Shown one piece after another: positions 14,589 through 21,141 of a stretch of 21,141 nt of DNA. The DNA is from CAZVXI01 sp964631295. Its GTDB lineage: Bacteria; Planctomycetota; Phycisphaerae; Phycisphaerales; SM1A02. The notes below the pieces were generated by a model that worked only from the letters and a program-made list of their open reading frames with translations, was not told the DNA's origin and did not search any database. Made by a program: the position numbers and the translations under genes. Numbering within the stretch: position 1 is the first letter of the stretch; each line of letters starts with the position of its first letter. The stretch lies in NCBI GenBank assembly GCA_964631295.1, contig CAZVXI010000043.1, forward strand, positions 1 through 21,141, written 5' to 3'.

Positions 14589-15929
14589 TTACTTCACCGC
14601 GAAAATATTCTTAAGCGTCTTCTCTGCGCCGTGCTTGCCGACGACGAGCACCGTATCGTTTGCCTGGAATACATCATCGGCACCCGGTACGTGTGCAGTC
14701 CGCTTTCGCTGGATTGCCGCGATGACCCAGTCGGGCGACAGGCGCAGATCCTTCAGTGGCTTGCCGATGATCGGAGAACCCTCGATCGCACGCACCCGGT
14801 AGACTTCAATCGCTCCCTCTGCGAGCGACCCGAGGTGCCGCAACGGGCTTTCATCCAGCACACTGTTGATCTCCTCGGCGGCCACAAGCCGGGTGCTGAA
14901 GGCATGGTCGACGCCGATGTCGAACGTGACATCGAGATACTTGGCGTGTTCGACAACGGTAATCACCTGCGGGACGCCTCGCATCTTGGCGAGCACACCG
15001 GCAATGATGTTCGCCTCATCACTCTCCAGCAGTGGGATGAACACATCCGCCAGTGAGAGGTGCTCCTCATCAAACATCGCCCGGTCCGTGGCATCACCGT
15101 GAATCACAGTGACGTCGCCGAGTTGCTCAGCGATCCGCTCTGCGCGCGCCCGGTCGCGATCAAAAAGCCGCAACTGAATACTGCGATCCTGCAGGGCTCT
15201 GCACAGCCACATCGTCATCGGCGAGCCGCCCATCAGCACGACCTTCTTCTTGGGCTGCTTGTCATCCTGAAACAACTTGCGTGCGTCATCAAAGACCGAC
15301 GCATTGCCGACGAGCACAACCGAATCACCCGGCGCGACAACACTCGTCGCCGTCGGCACAACTGCCTCCTGTGTGCGGCGAATCATGGCAAGCCGCGTCC
15401 CTGATGGGAGCGTTACATCCGCGAGGCGCTTGCCGATCGCGCTGCCCTTCTTCCCAGCGGTGAACTCCTGCATCTCGATCGCACCGCGCGCGAAGTTCTC
15501 GATGGCGACCGCACCCGGATTGCGAATCTTGCGCGCAATGGCAAGTGCCGTCGCATGCTCCGGACAGATGAGCCGATCGATGCCGAAGTGCAGTTGGTAA
15601 TCGAGCGCACCGCGCTCGACGAACGCCCGGTCGTGCGCGCGTGCAATGCATTTCGATGCCCCCAGACCCTTGGCAATCGACGCAGCGAGCAGATTGACTT
15701 CATCGCTGTTCGTCGCAGCAACGACCAGATCCGCGTGCTCGCACCCGGCTTCCAGGAGGACCGACGCATCCGCGCAACTGCCCAGCAGCGTGGCGACGTC
15801 CATTGTCTCCTCGATATCTCGAAGTCGGTCGGCTTCCGTATCGATGACGACGATCCGCTCACCGGTCGACGCGAGAACCTCCGCAGCATGCGTGCCAACT
15901 TCCCCTGCTCCACAAATGATGATGCGCAT
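14589..15929 (-). CDS. trkA: TrkA potassium uptake regulatory subunit (duplicated RCK)
   Basis: A 446-aa cytoplasmic NAD(H)-binding ring subunit that gates TrkH. Architecture is RCK_N-RCK_C-RCK_N-RCK_C. The first Rossmann domain starts with IIICGAGEVG (GxGxxG at 7-12) and has the acidic Asp30 (VVIDTE) that binds ribose. The second begins at about 228 (KKVVLMGGSPMT), where the Gly motif is degenerate. RCK_C domains lie at about 140-220 and 370-446 (IIGKPLKDLRL, DTVLVVGK). The size matches E. coli TrkA. It is the first gene of the trkA-trkH unit, with a candidate promoter at 15992-16019. There is no strong Shine-Dalgarno at the ATG. Confidence 0.95.
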   Translation of the reverse strand: MRIIICGAGEVGTHAAEVLASTGERIVVIDTEADRLRDIEETMDVATLLGSCADASVLLEAGCEHADLVVAATNSDEVNLLAASIAKGLGASKCIARAHDRAFVERGALDYQLHFGIDRLICPEHATALAIARKIRNPGAVAIENFARGAIEMQEFTAGKKGSAIGKRLADVTLPSGTRLAMIRRTQEAVVPTATSVVAPGDSVVLVGNASVFDDARKLFQDDKQPKKKVVLMGGSPMTMWLCRALQDRSIQLRLFDRDRARAERIAEQLGDVTVIHGDATDRAMFDEEHLSLADVFIPLLESDEANIIAGVLAKMRGVPQVITVVEHAKYLDVTFDIGVDHAFSTRLVAAEEINSVLDESPLRHLGSLAEGAIEVYRVRAIEGSPIIGKPLKDLRLSPDWVIAAIQRKRTAHVPGADDVFQANDTVLVVGKHGAEKTLKNIFAVK

Positions 15930-15991
15930 GCCCGATACTCGCCTAGCCGCCGAAATCGCCGTCTCGCAGCTTCGCCGCGCGACAAGCGAGG

Positions 15992-16019
15992 ATCATAGTC
16001 CACGCGGCCGATCGAGCAA
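15992..16019 (-). promoter_or_regulatory. candidate sigma-70-type promoter of trkAH
   Basis: On minus: TTGCTC (16019-16014), a 16-base spacer, then TATGAT (15997-15992, 5 of 6 to consensus). The leader to the trkA ATG would be about 55 bases. Confidence 0.45.
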
Positions 16020-16068
16020 CGAACCGGCGGCTCGGACAGAAAAAGCAACACGAAGCGTCTCGTTGGAT

Positions 16069-16530
16069 ATGCCACGCCACCGGCCGCACCGGTCAGAACC
16101 TGTAGAATGCGCCCACCGCAAAGGGGCCAGCGCGCCCGTTCAGAAGTCCCAGGGCACATCCACCTGCAGGCAGATCATGGGAGGCCGGTACCTGTTTCAG
16201 GAGTTCGTCGGCGATTCGCCCATGGGTACGTTCGAGGGCGCCGGGCTGCTCGCCTTCGACAACCTCAAGAAGAAATACCACGGCATCTGGATCGACAGTA
16301 TGTCGACTGGCATCATGTACACCGAAGGTGAAATGAAGGACGGCACGATCGTCAGTTCGGGCGACATGTCAGACCCGGTTTCCGGCGACTTCATCAGCGT
16401 GCAGACGACCGAACACATGCCCGACGACAACACGATCATCATGGAAATGCATCAGCGCGGTCCGGATGGCAGGATGTTCAAGTCCATGCAGATGACGTAC
16501 AAACGCCAGTCGAGTGCTGCCGTTCGCTGA
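16069..16530 (+). CDS. DUF1579-like protein, apparently 5'-truncated
   Basis: Residues encoded from about 16160 on match the DUF1579 family of small soluble beta-barrel-like proteins: MGGRYLFQEFVGD, FEGAGLLAFDNLKKKYHGIW, DSMSTGIMYTEGEM and MQMTYKR near the end. Typical members are about 150-190 aa and begin with a conserved block ('LVGEW...') that is missing here. What precedes the match in frame (MPRHRPHRSEP and on) has no family character. Two starts are possible: ATG 16069 (153 aa) or ATG 16177 (117 aa). Similarity seems to begin before 16177 (SQGTSTCRQIMGG). A -10-like TAGAAT at 16103-16108 would instead favour 16177. It may be a shortened functional gene or a decayed one. Confidence 0.6.
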   Translation: MPRHRPHRSEPVECAHRKGASAPVQKSQGTSTCRQIMGGRYLFQEFVGDSPMGTFEGAGLLAFDNLKKKYHGIWIDSMSTGIMYTEGEMKDGTIVSSGDMSDPVSGDFISVQTTEHMPDDNTIIMEMHQRGPDGRMFKSMQMTYKRQSSAAVR

Positions 16531-16560
16531 TCGCAGTCACACATACGCCTGATCATCACG

Positions 16561-16602
16561 ACACGCGGCTGCGAGTTCAAATCAATTGCAGCCGCGTGTT
16601 TC
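16561..16602. terminator. long hairpin between convergent genes, probable bidirectional terminator
   Basis: A perfect 12-bp stem ACACGCGGCTGC (16561-16572) with GCAGCCGCGTGT (16588-16599) and a 15-base AT-rich loop. Only a short TTTC follows on plus and no T-tract on minus. It lies between the DUF1579-like stop (16530) and the convergent gene ending at 16626, so it can serve both. Confidence 0.7.
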
Positions 16603-16625
16603 GTGCGCACATTGTGCTAGGCAGG

Positions 16626-18698
16626 TTACTTGTCAGTCTGTTGAGACGGCTCATCACTCGCGGGCGTCAGATCAAGGCCACCCGACAACATCAGGACACG
16701 ATGCAGCATGCGCACATCATTACGGGCGCGCATGCGCTTGGCGCGGAAGTCCGCAATCAACGGGATGTCGATCCCGGCGAAGACGTCGAGTTCACCCTGT
16801 TTCTGCAGCGAAAGCGCGTAGCCGCCATCACGCTGCGCCTGTTCGATGGCATCAAGCGAGAGAATGCCATCCATCCGTTTGAGCGTGAGTTCATCCGTGA
16901 CTTCCCCGATGATCTCGTCAGCCCCGTCAGCCCGGGCCAGCATCTCGGCATGCTCCTGCGCTGCGCGCAGGTACAGGTAATGATCGCCCGTCCAATCGTT
17001 GTATACATCCTGAGCCTGCTGCCGAATCGTTTCGCGCTCGGCGAGTGTCGTCTCGGCTGGCTGCCTTGACACATAGCGCGACACCGACGTCTCACGCAGG
17101 CTGATGATCGTGTCAATCGCACCGAACGGGTCGCGCCGTTCGATGCCAAGCACGGCCGGGCGCAGTTGCGAAAGATGCTCGTCACTCAGCCGATCATCGT
17201 CGAGCAAATCAACCAGCAGCGTTGCTGTCTTGTTGAATGCATACTGGCACGTGACCGCGCCGGCCAGCGTGCGATCGGAGGCGAGGTGCGTGACCATCCG
17301 CAACGATGTTGCCATGCGATCGATTGCCTGATCCAGTTGGTTCTGCCGGGTGGTGACAACCGCGTCGCTGTTCAGCAGATCCCACAGCTCGCGCATGCCG
17401 ATGACATATCGCTCGCACAATGCAGCGCGATGCCTGTGTTTTCGCATCAGTGTAAAATCGCAGCGCTCGATTTGCGACGCCTGGCGAAGCGCATCGATGA
17501 TCGGCTGCGTTGTCTCGAGCGCGGCGGTCAACTCGTCTGTGATTGCTGCATGTTCGCGCGCAAACGTACGAATGTGCTGCCGATCCGACGGCTCCAGTTC
17601 GAGCCAGTCTTCAACTGCCTGCATGTAGAGGACGGCTGCGTTGAGCGCATCTTCCACCTTCAGCTCGCCGCGAACGAACTTCTCGAGCATGGCCTTGCGA
17701 TCTGCAAGCATCTGCTCAGAGGCGACCATGTGTTCGTAGATGTTGCTGTAGGCAGGCAGCAACACCATGGCAATCTCGCCGTATTCGCCGCCGGCAATCT
17801 TCGCTTCAACCTCAGCAAGCTTCTCGCGAGCAGCGTCTTGATCAGACATTGCGAATGCCGCTGACACTTCCCCCATGGCAGCGTCGATCTTCTCAAACTG
17901 CGCCTCGATATCTGTTGTGTCGAGAAAGTCGCGATATGCCTGTGCTTCCATCTCGTTGCCGGCAAAGGCCTCAGCGATCATCTCTGAGCCCCCCTCCTCC
18001 ATGAGTTTGTCGCGGACCCAGCCGATGAACACATCGCCTTCCATCATGATTGATTCAACCATCTGGAACGGATCGTCGGCGCGCAAATCATTGGCTGCAT
18101 TGAGCAGCACCGCTGCATCAGCTTCGTTGAACACGCCACGATCAAATCCGTACTGCGCGCCTTCATCGCCCAGCGCGAACACCGCGTTGCCAACCAGTGC
18201 GCTGATGAGCGTGCGATCTTCTGCCGAGTGACCCCCCATCTGGTAGACAGACGCAAGATTGCGCGCCGCGCCCGCTGTATCGCCTTGATGGAGGCGAACC
18301 TTGGTGTCCACGTCCATGATCCTCGCGATCGTGCGCAACTCTCTGAGATGCGGCATGAGCAGTTCGATACCCTGCGAATAGTCGAGGCCGAAGTCGGAAT
18401 AGTCGCGCGATGACCCCCGACGCGTTAGCTCGAGCACCGGTTGCAGGCGCCTGAGCATCATGTCCACCTGAGCGGAAGGTTGCCCACCCGCGCCAGACTG
18501 ATACTCGTAAAACGCCTCCCACTGGCTGTCGCTGAAACCCGCCTCATCGAGGGCCTCGATTGCCTGCTGGTAGTACGCCGCGGCGTTGTCCGTCTGCCCG
18601 GCGGCTGGCAACCCAAACCCCAGCATGAGGGCAGCAGCAACCGCTGCAACGACGGTGCCGGGAAGCCGAGTGAGCGTTGTTTTCTGTCTCCAGACCAT
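16626..18698 (-). CDS. secreted alpha-helical protein, tandem paralogue A
   Basis: A 690-aa exported protein. The ATG at 18698 is chosen because AGGAGG (18708-18713) lies 9 bases upstream; the ATG pair at 18719/18716 would place that site inside the gene. The signal peptide is hydrophobic and ends near LPAAGQ. The rest is almost entirely helical, with short acidic repeats. N-terminal landmarks are NAAAYYQQAIEALDEAG, GLDYSQGIELLMPHLRELR and RTLISALVGNAVFA. Later blocks RKAMLEKFVRGE, LYMQAVEDWLEL, MATSLRMV and ERRDPFG are shared with paralogue B. The pattern 'NAA.yy..A, D.glDysqG..lmPHL..lR, lis.LvG.A' recurs in planctomycete proteins of unknown role. No catalytic or metal site is evident. Confidence 0.75.
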   Translation of the reverse strand: MVWRQKTTLTRLPGTVVAAVAAALMLGFGLPAAGQTDNAAAYYQQAIEALDEAGFSDSQWEAFYEYQSGAGGQPSAQVDMMLRRLQPVLELTRRGSSRDYSDFGLDYSQGIELLMPHLRELRTIARIMDVDTKVRLHQGDTAGAARNLASVYQMGGHSAEDRTLISALVGNAVFALGDEGAQYGFDRGVFNEADAAVLLNAANDLRADDPFQMVESIMMEGDVFIGWVRDKLMEEGGSEMIAEAFAGNEMEAQAYRDFLDTTDIEAQFEKIDAAMGEVSAAFAMSDQDAAREKLAEVEAKIAGGEYGEIAMVLLPAYSNIYEHMVASEQMLADRKAMLEKFVRGELKVEDALNAAVLYMQAVEDWLELEPSDRQHIRTFAREHAAITDELTAALETTQPIIDALRQASQIERCDFTLMRKHRHRAALCERYVIGMRELWDLLNSDAVVTTRQNQLDQAIDRMATSLRMVTHLASDRTLAGAVTCQYAFNKTATLLVDLLDDDRLSDEHLSQLRPAVLGIERRDPFGAIDTIISLRETSVSRYVSRQPAETTLAERETIRQQAQDVYNDWTGDHYLYLRAAQEHAEMLARADGADEIIGEVTDELTLKRMDGILSLDAIEQAQRDGGYALSLQKQGELDVFAGIDIPLIADFRAKRMRARNDVRMLHRVLMLSGGLDLTPASDEPSQQTDK

Positions 18699-18707
18699 GC
18701 GTGTGAG

Positions 18708-18713
18708 CCTCCT
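18708..18713 (-). promoter_or_regulatory. ribosome binding site deciding the start at 18698
   Basis: On minus AGGAGG lies 9 bases before the ATG at 18698, an ideal Shine-Dalgarno. It argues against the earlier ATG codons at 18719 and 18716. Confidence 0.75.
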
Positions 18714-18736
18714 CATCATAATGCTATGTGAGACAT

Positions 18737-18742
18737 ACTATA
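18737..18742 (-). promoter_or_regulatory. possible -10 element of paralogue A
   Basis: On minus TATAGT, 5 of 6 to consensus, lies in an AT-rich stretch 38 bases before the ATG at 18698. The nearest -35-like TTGTCG (18768-18763) is 20 bases away. Together with the terminator just upstream it suggests separate transcription of the two paralogues. Confidence 0.3.
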
Positions 18743-18774
18743 CAGCACCAGTCACCTGCCAGCGACAAAATCTC

Positions 18775-18796
18775 AAAAAAGCAGCCATCGTCTGCT
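18775..18796 (-). terminator. short-stem rho-independent terminator after paralogue B
   Basis: On minus: AGCAG, a 7-base loop, CTGCT (18796-18780), followed by five T (18779-18775). The stem is only 5 bp, but it sits 8 bases after the stop of the 18804-20891 gene. Confidence 0.5.
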
Positions 18797-18803
18797 CGGT
18801 CGC

Positions 18804-20891
18804 TCACCGATCATCGATCTGATCGCTGTGGATCACGGGCAGCATCGCGCTGGCATCCCGCAGATCAACGCGAGCTCGCCGATGCCAGGGCACCCACGCA
18901 GCAATCTGGGGCGGGTCAGGCCGATCAGTGATGACCGTCACATCACCAGCGGCGATCGCATCCGTCCATCGCTGGAAGTCGTCGATGATCGCGGCGGCTG
19001 CCTCTGCATCAAACAGATCGTCGCAGTGCGCGGCCTGAGCAAGATCGCGCAGATCGCCAAAGGGCTCCGCGGCTGGGTCATCGCCTCTTCCGTGCGATTC
19101 GCCAACTCTCGCGTCAGCCGGGAACAACTCGTCGATCGCTGTGAAATACAGCGTACGCGCTGCCCCCCATTCACGCTCAACGGTGGCATTGTGCAGATCA
19201 ACGTTCTCCTGCCACTGTGGATCGTTGCGCCAGATGTGACCAAAGAACGAGATGTCGTTTCTCCGCGTGTAGACATGACATTCGCTGTAGCCGAACGGGT
19301 CACGCCGACTGATGCGCTCGAGCGTGTGCGCAATCTCAGACCGCTGCTCGATTGTGAACTCGGGTTCTGCCTGAAGTTGCTCGATCAAGGCAACAGCCTG
19401 ATTAAACCAGTGGTGCGCCAGCATCGGGCGTGGCATCGGCCCTGCATGTTCCATGTGTCTGATCATTCGCAGCGACATGCTGAGCGACGCGGCCGCGGTT
19501 GCAACCTCATCATTGCCCAGTGAGTGCACAGCACGCACATGCAACAATCGCCAGAGCTTGTTCAACCCGAGGATGTACTCGGGAACAAGATTCAGATCAG
19601 GTGTCCATCGATTGAGTTCGACGAAGTTGCACCGGTCGAGGGCCGATGCCTCGTGGATCGTTTCGAAGACAAGCTCGGCCGCTGCGAAGGCAACAACAAG
19701 CTCGCCATCATCGACTGCTGCGGGATCGAGCAGTGCGTACGCAATGGCTTCGCGATCCTGCTCGGAGAGCAGGTCGTACTGCTCGATCGCCTTCAGATAG
19801 AGCCTGGCGGCATTGCGCAGATCATCAATATCCATTGCGCCACCGATGATTTCTTCCAGCATCGCCTTGCGTTTGGTGAACATCTCCTCGCCGTGAACCA
19901 TCTGATCGAATGTTCTGTTGAACGACATCATGAACGCATTGACAAGCGGGCCGTAACCCCCGGCCTTGATCTCCTTGTCAAGCGCGGCCATCGCTTCCTT
20001 CCCCTTCGCGCGATCCTCCATCAGGAACGCGCGCAACACACGGCCCATTGCGCGATCGAACAGATCGATCGCAGCCTGAAAGCCGGTCTCTTCCAGCGAA
20101 TCGAGGAACACCCCGTGCTGATCGTCGTCCATTGACCAGTCAAGCACTTCCCCAAACGCTTCGTTGTGCCTTGGATCATCGCCGAACCCCTCCAGCCAGC
20201 CGACCATCATCTCCTGTTCCATCGCAATGGCTTCCGAGAAGCCGAATGGATCTTCATCGGGCATGTCTCGCATTGCTCGGAGCATCGCAGAAGCATCCAC
20301 TGCATCAAACGCACCCTCGTCGAAGCCCTGCTGGATGGTCCCATCAGCATTCGAGAACGTTGCGACAGCCACAAGCGAACTGATCACGAGGCGATTATCC
20401 GTCAGGTGATCCGATACCTTCAATATCGTGGAGAGGTTCTTGGAGGCGCCGCGCGGATCGCTCCTGCCAATTCGCATCTGCGCGTCGAAGTTCAAATCAA
20501 TCACGATGCTGCGCAGCGCACCGAGGTGCGGGAGCATCAGCCCCGGCCCCTGCCGATAGTCGAGGTGGTAGTCGGCGGAGTCACGACGGGCAGCTTTGTG
20601 CATCGAGTCGAAGACGCGAGGCAGTTTGCGCATATATCTGCGAACAATCGCGGGAGCTTGTGCAGACTTCCCTTCGACAAACGCGTAATAGGCATCGAAG
20701 TCCGCAATCTCAAACTGATATTGAATCTCCTTTGCCTCCTGCATGTCTGCGATCGCGCGGTTATACCAATATGCCGCATTACTGCGATCGTCGATCTGAG
20801 CCAGGGCAGCCGGTGCGATCAGCGCGAGCAGTGTGAATGCGACAAGCACGCAGGTCCATCGAGTCGCAATACGCTGTAAGATACTGTGCAT
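18804..20891 (-). CDS. secreted alpha-helical protein, tandem paralogue B
   Basis: A 695-aa exported protein starting at ATG 20891, with GAGGAG 12 bases upstream. The signal peptide is RWTCVLVAFTLLALIAPAALA. It aligns along its length with paralogue A: NAAYWYNRAIADMQEA, YHLDYRQGPGLMLPHLGALRSI, LVISSLVAVATF, GFDEGAFDAVDASAMLRAM, RKAMLEEIIGG, ARLYLKAIEQYDLL, LDRCNF, MSLRMIRHM and RRDPFG all have counterparts in the same order. By eye the two are similar but far from identical, so the duplication is old. The C-terminal 150 residues diverge most; this copy ends with a more Trp/Pro-rich tail (PPQIAAWVPWHRRARVDL). Helical repeats suggest a scaffold or binding protein. The start codon overlaps that of the divergent nitroreductase. 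Confidence 0.75.
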   Translation of the reverse strand: MHSILQRIATRWTCVLVAFTLLALIAPAALAQIDDRSNAAYWYNRAIADMQEAKEIQYQFEIADFDAYYAFVEGKSAQAPAIVRRYMRKLPRVFDSMHKAARRDSADYHLDYRQGPGLMLPHLGALRSIVIDLNFDAQMRIGRSDPRGASKNLSTILKVSDHLTDNRLVISSLVAVATFSNADGTIQQGFDEGAFDAVDASAMLRAMRDMPDEDPFGFSEAIAMEQEMMVGWLEGFGDDPRHNEAFGEVLDWSMDDDQHGVFLDSLEETGFQAAIDLFDRAMGRVLRAFLMEDRAKGKEAMAALDKEIKAGGYGPLVNAFMMSFNRTFDQMVHGEEMFTKRKAMLEEIIGGAMDIDDLRNAARLYLKAIEQYDLLSEQDREAIAYALLDPAAVDDGELVVAFAAAELVFETIHEASALDRCNFVELNRWTPDLNLVPEYILGLNKLWRLLHVRAVHSLGNDEVATAAASLSMSLRMIRHMEHAGPMPRPMLAHHWFNQAVALIEQLQAEPEFTIEQRSEIAHTLERISRRDPFGYSECHVYTRRNDISFFGHIWRNDPQWQENVDLHNATVEREWGAARTLYFTAIDELFPADARVGESHGRGDDPAAEPFGDLRDLAQAAHCDDLFDAEAAAAIIDDFQRWTDAIAAGDVTVITDRPDPPQIAAWVPWHRRARVDLRDASAMLPVIHSDQIDDR

Positions 20892-21141
20892 GATGTCCAC
20901 GCACTCCTCATCTGATTCGCACCGTGCCGATGCTGCATCGCCGCCGCGGTTCATCACTCACACCGTGCCCCAGCCAGCCGATGGGCCGCTCGAAGCTTCA
21001 CAACGATTCTACACGCAGATGGCCTCTCGCCGCACGGTGCGAATGTTCAGCGATCGACCGGTCCCGCGGGCGGTCATCGAGAATATCATCCGCACGGCAG
21101 GCACGGCCCCGAGCGGCGCAAACAAACAGCCCTGGCGCTTC
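20890..21141 (+). CDS. nitroreductase-family protein, iodotyrosine-deiodinase-like (partial, runs off the edge)
   Basis: The first 84 codons of an FMN-dependent nitroreductase-superfamily enzyme, truncated by the window end. Hallmarks are FYTQMASRRTVRMFSDRPVP, with the FMN-phosphate-binding RRTVR, and IIRTAGTAPSGANKQPWRF with the SGAN-QPW FMN/substrate loop. This last block is very close to the iodotyrosine deiodinase (IYD) subgroup, whose members reductively dehalogenate halotyrosines; substrate here is unproven. ATG 20890 or the adjacent ATG 20893 is the only start that keeps the upstream PPRFITHTVPQP segment, which resembles the leader of IYD-like enzymes; the later alternative is GTG 20965. 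TAAGAT ends 7 bases before ATG 20890 and there is no Shine-Dalgarno, so a leaderless mRNA is possible. Confidence 0.85.
   Translation, partial: MMSTHSSSDSHRADAASPPRFITHTVPQPADGPLEASQRFYTQMASRRTVRMFSDRPVPRAVIENIIRTAGTAPSGANKQPWRF

Noticed and set aside
13157..14614. Two long plus-strand open frames opposite trkH
   Set aside because: Compositional shadows; trkH filter motifs are unambiguous on minus.

Overview
The window is GC-rich DNA with densely packed genes and reads like chromosomal DNA of a planctomycete of the class Phycisphaerae. The main support is the C-terminal duplicated dockerin-like calcium-binding tail (GDxNxDGxVGLxDLLxVLSxWG) on two unrelated secreted proteins. Other support is the many lipoproteins, a planctomycete-style multihaem cytochrome, and large secreted alpha-helical proteins. 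No phage, transposase, CRISPR, tRNA or rRNA was seen. The taxonomic call is inference from protein style only.

Layout. 85-849 (-) is a DUF4097-like lipoprotein, divergent from a plus-strand run at 1025-4590: an esterase-fold lipoprotein whose catalytic Ser is replaced by Gly, two tandem paralogous zinc-ribbon membrane proteins, and the 23S rRNA methyltransferase RlmE. Convergent to this are a subtilisin-like protease with a dockerin tail (4645-6219, -) and a lipoprotein (6346-7038, -). Divergent from them is a secreted pentahaem cytochrome with the same kind of tail (7216-9147, +). A 523-bp gene-free gap follows, holding a strongly structured element (9349-9487) and a well-formed promoter. 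That promoter drives a small lipoprotein gene (9671-9961) closed by a strong terminator.

Next come, all on plus, a 12-TM MFS-type carrier (10152-11453), a TerB-like protein (11527-12102) and a lipase-like lipoprotein (12107-12982). On minus lies a trkA-trkH potassium uptake operon (14569-13019 and 15929-14589). A DUF1579-like protein that looks 5'-truncated follows at 16069-16530 (+). The right end carries two tandem paralogous, signal-peptide-bearing helical proteins of about 690 aa (16626-18698 and 18804-20891, both -) and the start of an iodotyrosine-deiodinase-like nitroreductase (20890 to the edge, +).

Functionally this is a mix of housekeeping genes (rlmE, trkAH) and lineage-specific envelope and secreted proteins. 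No single defence or biosynthetic system stands out. The most unusual items are the structured intergenic element, the active-site-altered hydrolase and protease, the dockerin-tailed cytochrome, the tandem 690-aa paralogues, and head-to-head genes whose start codons overlap at 20889-20892.
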